IMG/VR virus record: IMGVR_UViG_3300046009_011680
Location: 1-34,968 of that record
DNA: 34,968 nucleotides
From: a virus
Direction: 5' to 3' (one strand)
The notes under the pieces are model-generated. The model saw nothing but the letters and a program-made list of their open reading frames with translations, did not search any database and was not told where the DNA came from. The position numbers and the translations under genes are program-made. This document shows positions 23,334-30,217 of the stretch, one piece after another. Positions within the stretch are counted from its first letter, which is position 1. Every line of letters starts with the position of its first letter.

Positions 23334-24034
23334 TGAGTTTAAATATAAAAGTTTTTGTTCGACATTGTAATTTCTCATCTAATTCAGTAGGTAAAAATCG
23401 ACCTGATTGGTTTTCAAGAAAAAAATGTTGGGATAATCTTAAACAAACTGTAGACTTAAATACTGAGATTAATGTTGTGTTTGATGGTGACCCTAATGAA
23501 GATCATTTTTTATATAATGATAAAGAAGGATACAATTTAATATGTAAACAAGGAGGGAATGATGGTCAGTCATTTTTAAATTTATTAAATTATGTCTATG
23601 AACAAAATATTAATGATGAGACAATATTATACTTTTTAGAAGATGATTACTACCACAAACCAGGATGGACTAATATTTTAAGAGAAGGTTTTAAATATAT
23701 AGGAGTAGATTATATTACTTTATATGATCATAATGATAAATATTTTCTTCAAGCTTATGAAAATTTACAAAGTAAAATTATAGTTACTCCTTCTATCCAT
23801 TGGAGAACTACACCCTCAACTACTAACACATATGCTATGTTGGCTAAAACATTTAAAAAACATTTTAAAATTCATAAAGAGTATTGTGATTTACAAAAAG
23901 GATACACTAGAGACCATGATAAATTTATTAGACTTTGGAATGAAGGATCTAATTTAATATCTTGTATACCAGGTTATTCAACTCATTGTGAAACTGAGTA
24001 TTTATCACCTTGTGTAAAATGGAATGAAATATGA
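23333..24034 (+). CDS. Glycosyltransferase-like protein, GT-A fold
   Basis: Protein of 233 residues. The core motif ILYFLEDDYYHKPGW (98-112) is a DxD-type donor/metal site in a GT-A context. The C-terminal part has TTPSTTNTYAMLAKTF, RDHDKFIRLW and several Cys (THCETEYLSPC). No membrane or signal segment. It is probably a glycosyltransferase, but the match is to the fold type and not to a named family. Overlaps neighbours by 1 and 4 bases. Confidence 0.65.
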   Translation: MSLNIKVFVRHCNFSSNSVGKNRPDWFSRKKCWDNLKQTVDLNTEINVVFDGDPNEDHFLYNDKEGYNLICKQGGNDGQSFLNLLNYVYEQNINDETILYFLEDDYYHKPGWTNILREGFKYIGVDYITLYDHNDKYFLQAYENLQSKIIVTPSIHWRTTPSTTNTYAMLAKTFKKHFKIHKEYCDLQKGYTRDHDKFIRLWNEGSNLISCIPGYSTHCETEYLSPCVKWNEI

Positions 24035-24822
24035 TTAGTTTAATTATCCCGACATATAGAAATCCTGATTACTTAAACATATGTTTAAAATCAGCTATTG
24101 AAAACCAAACTTATAAAAATGAGATAATAGTAGTTATAGATGGTTATTATGAAGAAAGTAAAGAAGTACTTGAAAAATACCATAATGATATTATAGTATT
24201 AGATTTAGGTGAAAATCAAGGTATGCAAACTGCTCTTAATTTAGGAGTGATGAATGCTTCTAATGAAATAATTTGTATTATTAATGATGATAATGTTTTA
24301 TCTAAAAACTGGGACATAATCATTAAACAAGAGTACCACCCAAACTCAGTTTTAACTATTAATCAAATTGAACCTATAGGACCAGGTATATTTAATTTCC
24401 CAATTAAGGACTTAGGTAAACATCCTAATGAGTTTAAATATGAGGAATTTCTTCAATATGAGTTAACATTAAGGAAAGATTTAATAACATTAGATGGAGG
24501 TATATTTCCATTTGTTATTAGTAAAAAAAATTATATGATTGTGGGAGGGTTTGATACATTATATCAATCACCATTTATTTGCGATTGGGACTTTTTCTTA
24601 AAGTTAGATTTAAATAATATAGGTTTTTCTCGTACTCATAAACTTCATTTCTATCATTTTGGAAGTGCAGCTACTAAGAAAGGAAAAGAAGGAGATAAAT
24701 TCAAATCTACTGAACATCCCGCGGCTCAGATGTTTTATTATAAATGGGGAATAACACCTCAATTATTTGAAAATAATAGCCATAGACCAAAAGGAAATAC
24801 AATTAAAGGAATACAATTTTAA
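24031..24822 (+). CDS. Glycosyltransferase family 2 (GT-A fold)
   Basis: Protein of 263 residues. Classical GT2 start MISLIIPTYRNPDYLNICLKS, ENQTYKNEIIVVIDG, then the donor/metal motif NDDN at 85-88, and a later GGFDTLY plus DWDFFLKLDL section corresponding to the catalytic-base region. Inverting transferase by family; donor and acceptor are unknown. Starts in an ATGA overlap with the preceding gene. One base separates it from the epimerase. Confidence 0.92.
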   Translation: MISLIIPTYRNPDYLNICLKSAIENQTYKNEIIVVIDGYYEESKEVLEKYHNDIIVLDLGENQGMQTALNLGVMNASNEIICIINDDNVLSKNWDIIIKQEYHPNSVLTINQIEPIGPGIFNFPIKDLGKHPNEFKYEEFLQYELTLRKDLITLDGGIFPFVISKKNYMIVGGFDTLYQSPFICDWDFFLKLDLNNIGFSRTHKLHFYHFGSAATKKGKEGDKFKSTEHPAAQMFYYKWGITPQLFENNSHRPKGNTIKGIQF

Positions 24823-24823
24823 T

Positions 24824-25822
24824 ATGAAAAAAACAATTTTAATTACAGGTGTAGCTGGACTGTTAGGAAGCAGATTAGCAGACTGGCTTTTAGAAAATAA
24901 ACCTGAGTATCAAATTATAGGTATTGATGATTTAAGTGGTGGATATGAAGAAAATATTCACCCATCAGTTATATTTTATAAAACAGATTTAAATTTTTCT
25001 TCTTTACCTCTTATTTTTAAAATGCATAAACCAGAGTATGTTTATCATTTTGCTGCTTATGCTGCTGAGGGGTTATCACCATTTATACGAACTTATAACT
25101 ATGATAATAACTTAAGAGCAACAGCTGCTATTGTTAATGAGTGTATAAAACATGAAATCAAACGTTTAATATTTACCTCAACATTAGCAGTTTATGGTCA
25201 TGGTTATGGGGGAGTATTTGATGAGATTCATGTTCCAAAACCAATTGACCCATATGGAGTAGCTAAATACGCCTGTGAAATGGATATTCAAATAGCTGGG
25301 GAGCAACATGGTTTAGATTGGTGTATTATACGTCCCCATAATGTTTATGGTATTAAACAGAATATATGGGATAAATATAGAAATGTTTTAGGTATTTGGA
25401 TGTACCAACATTTAAATAATGAACCTATGACTATATTTGGTGATGGAGAACAAACACGAGCATTTAGTTACATCGATGATAATTTAGAACCATTTTGGAA
25501 TGCTGCTGTTTTACCTCAAGCTTCTAAAGAGATAATAAATGTTGGTGGGATTGAAGAAATAAGTATTAATCAAGCATGTGATACTTTAATTAAAATAATA
25601 GGTGGAGGAGAAAAACAATACTTAGAACAAAGACATGAAGTCAAACATTCTATACCCACTTACCAAAAATCAATTGACATTTTAAACTACCAGTATAAAA
25701 CTAAATTAAAAGATGGTTTAACATTAATGTGGGAATGGGCTAAACAACAACCTATGAGAAATCGTTTTGTTTGGCCATCATATGAATTAGATAAAGGAAT
25801 TTATTCTTATTGGAAAAAATAA
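24824..25822 (+). CDS. SDR-family nucleotide-sugar epimerase (GalE-like)
   Basis: Protein of 332 residues from ATG 24824. An earlier in-frame ATG at 24767 lies inside the GT2 gene, and the residues from MKKTILITG are the normal SDR start. NAD-binding TGVAGLLGS is at 8-16, Asp35-Asp36 follow strand 2, TSTLAVYG holds the catalytic Ser/Thr (about 119-120), and Y144-x3-K148 is the active pair. UDP-hexose 4-epimerase activity is likely by similarity, but other nucleotide-sugar epimerases look the same. It is the last gene of the glycan island. The next gene has its own promoter. Confidence 0.92.
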   Translation: MKKTILITGVAGLLGSRLADWLLENKPEYQIIGIDDLSGGYEENIHPSVIFYKTDLNFSSLPLIFKMHKPEYVYHFAAYAAEGLSPFIRTYNYDNNLRATAAIVNECIKHEIKRLIFTSTLAVYGHGYGGVFDEIHVPKPIDPYGVAKYACEMDIQIAGEQHGLDWCIIRPHNVYGIKQNIWDKYRNVLGIWMYQHLNNEPMTIFGDGEQTRAFSYIDDNLEPFWNAAVLPQASKEIINVGGIEEISINQACDTLIKIIGGGEKQYLEQRHEVKHSIPTYQKSIDILNYQYKTKLKDGLTLMWEWAKQQPMRNRFVWPSYELDKGIYSYWKK

Positions 25823-25823
25823 A

Positions 25824-25854
25824 TTGGCATTTTTATTTTCTTTTATTATATTTA
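25824..25854 (+). promoter_or_regulatory. Promoter after the glycan island
   Basis: TTG 25824-25826 (in TTGGC), 20-base spacer, TATATTTA 25847-25854; next start codon at 25870. There is no hairpin in this spacer, which shows the promoter geometry is independent of the terminators it overlaps elsewhere. Confidence 0.6.
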
Positions 25855-25869
25855 GTTAAAATTAAGGTT

Positions 25870-26052
25870 ATGGAATATGAATATAAAACTTATTGTTTTT
25901 ACTCACATATAGACCCAAATAGTGAACCATTAGGTACATGTGAAGCTGGAACAATAGGTATAGCTACAATTCATTTTGCTTCTACAAAACGAATGGATAT
26001 GAATGATTTCCTCAAAATATACTCAGTAAAGGAAAAAGATGAACATAAATAA
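25870..26052 (+). CDS. Small hypothetical protein
   Basis: Protein of 60 residues from ATG 25870 with leader AGGTT before the start. An in-frame ATG at 25810 would place the promoter inside the gene and is rejected. Sequence MEYEYKTYCFYSHID, a Gly-rich middle (GTCEAGTIGIATIHF) and a charged tail. No family recognised. Overlaps the next gene by 14 bases. Confidence 0.65.
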   Translation: MEYEYKTYCFYSHIDPNSEPLGTCEAGTIGIATIHFASTKRMDMNDFLKIYSVKEKDEHK

Positions 26053-26443
26053 TTTTGGAAATAAACTTAGGTTATCTAAAACAGCTAAGAGTAAAGAAAA
26101 TGAAGCTAAATTGATTTTTGTATCAATTGTGACTCAACTTGAAGCATGTTGGATAAGAACTAATTTTTTACATACTCAACTCAATGTTGATTTTTGGAAT
26201 TATGAGGAACATTTTTACCATATAATTGAAGATCTAATTTATTCTCAATATGAAAGTTGGAAAGCAGATCTTATTTTCTGGTACGTATATGATAGAAAAG
26301 ATGCTGAAGGTAACATTTTAGCTCTTGAAATCACTGAAGGTGAAAAACCACCTAAAAAGTACAAACTTAAGACACCAGAAGATCTTTGGAAATTAATTGA
26401 AAAAATAGATAAAATAGAAAATAAAGGAAAAAAAGATGAGTAG
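26039..26443 (+). CDS. Hypothetical helical protein
   Basis: Protein of 134 residues. Mostly helical, with aromatic-rich segments (FWNYEEHFYHIIEDL, YSQYESWKADLIFWYVYD), a short turn GEKPPKKYKLKTPEDLWKL and a Lys-rich tail. No family recognised and no catalytic motif seen. Overlaps the zinc-finger gene by 8 bases. Confidence 0.75.
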   Translation: MNINNFGNKLRLSKTAKSKENEAKLIFVSIVTQLEACWIRTNFLHTQLNVDFWNYEEHFYHIIEDLIYSQYESWKADLIFWYVYDRKDAEGNILALEITEGEKPPKKYKLKTPEDLWKLIEKIDKIENKGKKDE

Positions 26444-26756
26444 ACAATGTATTACATGTGGTATTGAAATTGATCCAAGACGTATCAAAATTTTACCTCA
26501 CACTCAAACCTGCACTCAACATTCAACAGCTGAAAAGAAAGTAGCTGTGACTGTTCAAATGGGTGAAGGTGATCATACCTGGATTGAAACATATGCTGTT
26601 GAAAGAGAGGATTATGATAAAATGATGGAGTTGGAGAAAAATTATAAAAAACAAGTAGACCCAAAAGATAAACCATCTATGAAATCAACTGATGAGGATG
26701 ATATTATTCCCACAATAGATGATTTTGATGTTGATTTAGAAGAAGAGGAAGAATAA
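26436..26756 (+). CDS. Small protein with DksA/TraR-like zinc finger
   Basis: Protein of 106 residues. The N-terminus CITCGIEIDPRRIKILPHT plus TCTQH resembles the DksA/TraR zinc finger, CxxCGxxIPxxRLxxxPxxxxCxxC. Here the ligands would be Cys5, Cys8, Cys26 and His29, a Cys-to-His change at the last one. The coiled-coil that carries the acidic tip in DksA is missing, so RNA-polymerase binding is doubtful. The C-terminal half is charged and ends in a strongly acidic tail (DVDLEEEEE). One-base overlap with the next gene. Confidence 0.78.
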   Translation: MSRQCITCGIEIDPRRIKILPHTQTCTQHSTAEKKVAVTVQMGEGDHTWIETYAVEREDYDKMMELEKNYKKQVDPKDKPSMKSTDEDDIIPTIDDFDVDLEEEEE

Positions 26757-27397
26757 TGGCCAAACCAAAACCATTAACAAAAGAAATGATCCTAAGTGCA
26801 ATGGATAAAACAAAATCTGTTCGTGCTGCCGCTCGTTACTTAAATTGTTCTTATGTACATCTAAAGATGTATATGAAGATGTATAAGGATGAGAATGGAG
26901 TATCTTTATTTGAGCTACATAAAAACCAGTCAGGTAAAGGTATTCCTAAATTCTTATCTGTATCACACCATAATAAAAAAGAACCAGCTATACTTGATGT
27001 TATTGAAGGTAGAGTAGATGCTTCTCATTTTAACCCACAGAAGTTGAAGTATAGAATGATAACAGAGGGTTATTTAAAAGAAGAATGTGCTAATTGTGGA
27101 TTCCATGAGCGACGAGTTTCTGATTATAAAATCCCACTTATAATGAACTTCAAAGATGGTAACAAACAGCATTATGGACTTAACAATGTTGAAATGTTAT
27201 GTTACAATTGTTATTATTTAATGGTAGGTGATGTATTTGAAAATAAACAACTTGAAGGTTTAGAAGACCATAAACCAACTTACAATAGTCAAGTTGATTG
27301 GGAATTAGATGATTATACTAAACAAAGATTATTAGAATTAGGATTAGATAAACCAGAGCCTAAAGATGATGGTTCAGAGTTTATTAGTAAACTTTAA
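26756..27397 (+). CDS. HTH plus degenerate HNH/zinc-finger DNA-binding protein
   Basis: Protein of 213 residues. A helix-turn-helix-like segment (about 18-42, SVRAAARYLNCSYVHLKMY) is followed by a zinc-binding pair of CxxC knuckles, Cys111/Cys114 and Cys149/Cys152. The sequence between them (LIMNFKDGNKQHYGLNNVEML) resembles the HNH core. At the catalytic histidine positions there are Asn and, in CYNCYYL, Tyr. So it looks like an HNH endonuclease that has lost its active site and kept DNA binding, possibly a regulator or packaging helper. The acidic C-terminus is of unknown role. Confidence 0.8.
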   Translation: MAKPKPLTKEMILSAMDKTKSVRAAARYLNCSYVHLKMYMKMYKDENGVSLFELHKNQSGKGIPKFLSVSHHNKKEPAILDVIEGRVDASHFNPQKLKYRMITEGYLKEECANCGFHERRVSDYKIPLIMNFKDGNKQHYGLNNVEMLCYNCYYLMVGDVFENKQLEGLEDHKPTYNSQVDWELDDYTKQRLLELGLDKPEPKDDGSEFISKL

Positions 27398-27415
27398 TTA
27401 ATATTTATCAGTGAG

Positions 27416-27571
27416 ATGAAAAGGAAGAAACATATGGAGATTGAAACTGATTATGAAACTATCAAGTCTAAACACCTTGAGAAATTAGCAGATCAGATTT
27501 TAAAGAATGATGAGAAGATGAATCAACTCAAAGGGAAGAATATTAATCCTGATTTTTTAAATTTATTTTAG
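27416..27571 (+). CDS. Small hypothetical helical protein
   Basis: Protein of 51 residues, MKRKKHMEIETDYETIKSKH then LEKLADQILKNDEKMNQL and ending PDFLNLF. Short ORF with a start 18 bases after the previous stop and 2 bases before the next start. Composition and tight spacing support it as a real gene. It is probably a single charged helix or coiled-coil. An internal ATG at codon 7 is an alternative start. Confidence 0.6.
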   Translation: MKRKKHMEIETDYETIKSKHLEKLADQILKNDEKMNQLKGKNINPDFLNLF

Positions 27572-27573
27572 TT

Positions 27574-27936
27574 ATGGCTACTGAGTTCACATTAAATAAT
27601 AGTGATGAGTTTCAAGCAATGGTTGATAGGAGAGATTTTTCAATAGCGCAGGTGGTTGTAGAAACTATATTAGCTAATCTAAACACTCGTAAACAACATG
27701 TTCATGTGTTAACAGTTAATTGTTTAGAAGAAGGTGAAGCTTATGACATAACATTAGAGAGAAAACATTTCGCTGACACACTACAGGAAAATCTTAAATA
27801 CTATGTTGAAAATGAAAAGTATGAAGATTGTACTAAAATAGTAGAAGCAATTAACCACCTAAAAGAAAAACAAAACACACCTAAGAAAAATGGCAAAAAC
27901 AAAACAGACATCAGCAACAAAGATGTACTCACCTAA
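27574..27936 (+). CDS. Small protein with UVR-like C-terminal helical hairpin
   Basis: Protein of 120 residues. The N-terminal half (SDEFQAMVDRRDFSIAQVVV, then HVHVLTVNCLEEGEAYDITL) is alpha/beta. Residues 72-98 (ENLKYYVENEKYEDCTKIVE, AINHLK) have the spacing of a UVR helical hairpin, as in the gene at 1600. The C-terminal tail is basic. It probably forms protein contacts; no enzyme motif. The 3' end overlaps the 48-aa basic gene, in another frame, by 47 bases. Confidence 0.75.
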   Translation: MATEFTLNNSDEFQAMVDRRDFSIAQVVVETILANLNTRKQHVHVLTVNCLEEGEAYDITLERKHFADTLQENLKYYVENEKYEDCTKIVEAINHLKEKQNTPKKNGKNKTDISNKDVLT

Positions 27937-28036
27937 ACCAAGAAGAAAAAGACCAGGAGTACACAGTAAGAAAAAAACATCAAAATCAAAAAGAAGTAAA
28001 AATTATAAAAAAGCCTATTGTGGGCAAGGAAAATAA
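27890..28036 (+). CDS. Very basic 48-aa protein
   Basis: Starts in another frame inside the 3' end of the previous gene. 48 residues, of which about 20 are Lys or Arg, with the core SPKPRRKRPGVHSKKKTSK and KRSKNYKKAYCGQG. It has no hydrophobic core and should be an extended nucleic-acid-binding peptide, perhaps for DNA condensation, packaging or ribosome/RNA contact. I recall, without verification, similar short basic proteins in Bacteroidota-phage contigs. Confidence 0.7.
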   Translation: MAKTKQTSATKMYSPKPRRKRPGVHSKKKTSKSKRSKNYKKAYCGQGK

Positions 28037-28052
28037 ATTAAATTAAAAAGTT

Positions 28053-28199
28053 ATGAGTAAAAACACTAGTCTACAACGTTATGAATGTTTAAAGTCGTAT
28101 ATTCAAGTTTTAGAAGGTAAACGTAAGAAAAAGGAAGTTACCAAATTAAGAAACGAGAAAACATATACAACCAAAAACGCTTATAAACGTGAGTATTAA
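28053..28199 (+). CDS. Small basic hypothetical protein
   Basis: Protein of 48 residues with leader AAGTT directly before ATG, 16 bases after the previous stop. It is helical and rich in Lys, Arg and Tyr (LQRYECLKSYIQVLEGKRKKK). No family recognised. The leader sequence and the overlapping next gene support it. Confidence 0.65.
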   Translation: MSKNTSLQRYECLKSYIQVLEGKRKKKEVTKLRNEKTYTTKNAYKREY

Positions 28200-28344
28200 A
28201 AATTATTTCAATGACATCCCCGACAAGGATTTAATTATGTTAGCAGAACATGATTGGGAGAGTCTAGAAGATTTCTGTATGTTATTAACTTTAGATTTAG
28301 AGTTAATTGAACAGGACATACCTCTCCATAACCTTCCTAATTAA
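28189..28344 (+). CDS. Small hypothetical acidic protein (GTG start)
   Basis: Protein of 51 residues read from GTG at 28189, overlapping the previous gene by 11 bases. The sequence is acidic and Leu-rich (DIPDKDLIMLAEHDWESLED, LTLDLELIEQDIPLHNL). The stop is followed directly by a strong terminator, which supports it as the last gene of the unit. An ATG at codon 17 is an alternative start. Confidence 0.5.
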   Translation: MSIKNYFNDIPDKDLIMLAEHDWESLEDFCMLLTLDLELIEQDIPLHNLPN

Positions 28345-28348
28345 AAGT

Positions 28349-28379
28349 TTGGCCTTCGGGCCATTCTTTATTATATTTA
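28349..28379 (+). promoter_or_regulatory. Promoter overlapping the terminator
   Basis: TTG 28349-28351, 20-base spacer filled by the hairpin, TATATTTA 28372-28379. The next start codon is at 28396 with leader AGGTT. Confidence 0.65.
28350..28371 (+). terminator. Rho-independent terminator, UUCG type
   Basis: Stem TGGCC / GGCCA (28350-28354, 28359-28363) with TTCG loop, followed by ATTCTTTATT. The T tract is interrupted by C, so termination may be partial. Confidence 0.78.
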
Positions 28380-28395
28380 GGCTACAATTAAGGTT

Positions 28396-28689
28396 ATGGA
28401 AAAACAAATGTATCATATTCAATCATCATTAAGACCAGCAATAGTTGAATTATCTAAAGGTACATTTGTAGTCCCGGCTTGGGTTGAAGTACCTAAAGGT
28501 ACTACATTAGATCAGATTATTTGGGAAAATGAACCCCAACCAAAACCTAACTCAAATATAATAAAAGTTGAAGGTTCATCAGGTAGTACTTATTTTATTC
28601 AAAAGATAGGTAATAAATACAAATGTAGTTGTCCTGGTTATTTTAGATCTAAAGATAGAGTTTGTAAACATATAAAACAATTAAAATAA
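28396..28689 (+). CDS. SWIM zinc-finger protein
   Basis: Protein of 97 residues. The C-terminus has KCSCPGYFRSKDRVCKH, that is C77-x-C79-x10-C90-x-H92, the SWIM zinc finger. SWIM domains bind DNA or protein in MuDR transposases, Swi2/Snf2 ATPases and MEKK1. The N-terminal part (TFVVPAWVEVPKGTTLDQII) is beta-rich and unassigned. Standing alone, it may be a small DNA-binding accessory protein. It begins a transcription unit after the promoter at 28349-28379. Confidence 0.85.
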   Translation: MEKQMYHIQSSLRPAIVELSKGTFVVPAWVEVPKGTTLDQIIWENEPQPKPNSNIIKVEGSSGSTYFIQKIGNKYKCSCPGYFRSKDRVCKHIKQLK

Positions 28690-28694
28690 AGGTT

Positions 28695-28943
28695 ATGAAG
28701 AAAGTAGGAAAGATTACCAACACATGGAAGAAAGCACTTCAATTTATCAAAGCTAAAGACACTGAGAACGCAGTTGAACAATTAGATACTTGTTTATTGA
28801 TTCTAGCTCAAGCAACTGAAGCTGGAGAAACAATAATTGATAATCTAAGAGTTGATTTGTGGAAAATGAGAGTGTGGGTTAAGATTGAAGATTTAGTAGG
28901 ATTACCTGAATATGACAATGCTTATGAAAGGCAGGAAATCTAA
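28695..28943 (+). CDS. Small helical hypothetical protein
   Basis: Protein of 82 residues, all helical in appearance (WKKALQFIKAKDTENAVEQL, LILAQATEAGETIIDNL). The helical-repeat character resembles TPR-like hairpins but is too short for assignment. Leader AGGTT before ATG. It overlaps the next gene by 20-32 bases depending on that gene's start. Confidence 0.72.
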   Translation: MKKVGKITNTWKKALQFIKAKDTENAVEQLDTCLLILAQATEAGETIIDNLRVDLWKMRVWVKIEDLVGLPEYDNAYERQEI

Positions 28944-29130
28944 ATTTAAAATTGAACAAGAACCTGAATTCATTGTACTAAATGAATTATGTCAGGCATT
29001 TGTAGGATTTAAACCTGGTGGAGTAGTATTTTCTGATGATTTAGATTTAGCTAAACCACTTTATAATGATAGGCAAGTTAGCACATTAAAAATGTATACT
29101 TACCATAAACTAGAAAAAATGTATTTATGA
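28912..29130 (+). CDS. Small hypothetical protein
   Basis: Up to 72 residues. Starts are possible at ATG 28912, 28918 or 28924; the last gives MKGRKSKFKIEQEPEFIVLN and the smallest overlap with the preceding gene. No family recognised. Contains FVGFKPGGVVFSDDLDLAKP. ATGA overlap with the membrane gene downstream. Confidence 0.65.
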   Translation: MTMLMKGRKSKFKIEQEPEFIVLNELCQAFVGFKPGGVVFSDDLDLAKPLYNDRQVSTLKMYTYHKLEKMYL

Positions 29131-29465
29131 ATTTATTATATGGTATTCTTATAGGGGTTGTAGCCCAAGTAGTAGCTTTCTATCAATTACAAGGTAGATT
29201 TAAATATGAGTGGTTAGCCCAACATCAGTGGTTTGCTGTGTTACTTGGGATACCCATTTCATATATGTTCATGATGTCAGTACAATTTATGGTTCAACAT
29301 TTTGATGGACAATTATGGCCTTCTCGATTAATAGGTTTTGCTATTGGGACAGCTATTTATACATTTATGTCAATACTTTGGTTTAATGAGCCAATAACAG
29401 CTAAAACAGCTATTTGTTTAGCACTAAGTTTTATTATATTAATGGTACAATTATTTTGGAAATAA
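29127..29465 (+). CDS. Small four-TM membrane protein
   Basis: Protein of 112 residues with four hydrophobic segments (about 2-20, 34-54, 66-84 and 91-111). The last two, TFMSILWFNEPIT and ICLALSFIILMVQLFW, recall the last helices of small drug/metabolite-transporter-type proteins, but the match is weak. Should lie in the host inner membrane. The function is unknown; transport or superinfection effects are only speculation. Confidence 0.75.
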   Translation: MNLLYGILIGVVAQVVAFYQLQGRFKYEWLAQHQWFAVLLGIPISYMFMMSVQFMVQHFDGQLWPSRLIGFAIGTAIYTFMSILWFNEPITAKTAICLALSFIILMVQLFWK

Positions 29466-29466
29466 T

Positions 29467-29766
29467 ATGGGGGAGAAAAAAGGTTTCACAATAAAATTAA
29501 TTTATGATTTTCCAACTCAAAAAGCAACTGAGGTATTTGAGGAAGGTATTGGTTGGATTAGAGTCACTTGTAATCGATTTAGAAGTTTCAATGGGCCAAG
29601 AAGAATATTAGATTGGGATAAAGACAATAACCCAGACCATAAAGAATATAATGGACCTGTTTTTATGTTTGAGACTAATCATATTTACAAAGGTAAAAAT
29701 AAAGGATATATTTATCCTCAAGATTATGTTAGAAAATCAAGACCAAGACCAGGTGAAAATTATTAA
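29467..29766 (+). CDS. Hypothetical protein
   Basis: Protein of 99 residues. Beta-rich, with many Arg/Lys/Tyr/Pro (RVTCNRFRSFNGPRRILDWD, HIYKGKNKGYIYPQDYVRK). No family recognised; soluble. One base after the membrane gene. Confidence 0.7.
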   Translation: MGEKKGFTIKLIYDFPTQKATEVFEEGIGWIRVTCNRFRSFNGPRRILDWDKDNNPDHKEYNGPVFMFETNHIYKGKNKGYIYPQDYVRKSRPRPGENY

Positions 29767-29813
29767 TTAAAGAATAAGAGAATGAGATATGTATTGATAT
29801 ACCTATATACAAA

Positions 29814-30029
29814 GTGGCAAAATCATACTCATTTCATGTTCGTAAAGTGATTGATACTCTTAGTTCAATTGAAACTGAAGATCAATTACATTCAGGAAAG
29901 AATATGATTGATAATTTTGTTAGGTATTGGAAGTTTAAGGGAGTAGGAGTAAAAGTTATTAGAAGTAGCTTGGCAATGTTTAATAGTATTTATAATTTTA
30001 AAAGAAGATTTTTCCAAAACAATGACTAA
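29814..30029 (+). CDS. Small hypothetical protein (GTG start)
   Basis: Protein of 71 residues starting at GTG 29814; no ATG gives the same N-terminus. Basic helical sequence (SFHVRKVIDTLSSIETEDQL, VKVIRSSLAMFNSIYNFKRR). Family unknown. Overlaps the next small gene by 8 bases. Confidence 0.6.
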   Translation: MAKSYSFHVRKVIDTLSSIETEDQLHSGKNMIDNFVRYWKFKGVGVKVIRSSLAMFNSIYNFKRRFFQNND

Positions 30030-30195
30030 CGAAGAACGTATTGAAGAAATAATGTACCAAGCACACGCAGCTGGTGATGTAGATAAATTACATACTATGG
30101 TTAAAGATCTACAAATGCGTAACACAGATAAGAGTAAACGATTAATTGATTTTTATGAATTAGCTCATTTCACTCTTAAAACAGATAGAATGTAA
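30022..30195 (+). CDS. Small helical hypothetical protein
   Basis: Protein of 57 residues (MTNEERIEEIMYQAHAAGDV, DKLHTMVKDLQMRNTDKSKR, ending LKTDRM), all helical and charged. It overlaps the previous gene by 8 bases. No family assigned, but it has the composition of a normal coding sequence. Followed by a 22-base A-rich spacer. Confidence 0.62.
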   Translation: MTNEERIEEIMYQAHAAGDVDKLHTMVKDLQMRNTDKSKRLIDFYELAHFTLKTDRM

Positions 30196-30217
30196 ATTAA
30201 AATAAAAACAAATAAAA

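Larger units (their letters stand above)
28347..28380 (+). repeat. 34-bp direct repeat (copy 1), terminator-promoter module
   Basis: Identical over 34 bases to 33443-33476. It contains a UUCG-type terminator hairpin and the -7 box TATATTTA. The related site at 6352-6384 differs in a few bases. Confidence 0.85.

Noticed and set aside
24767-24823. Longer N-terminus for the second SDR epimerase
   Set aside because: The extra 19 residues overlap the GT2 gene in another frame, while the SDR fold begins exactly at MKKTILITG (24824).
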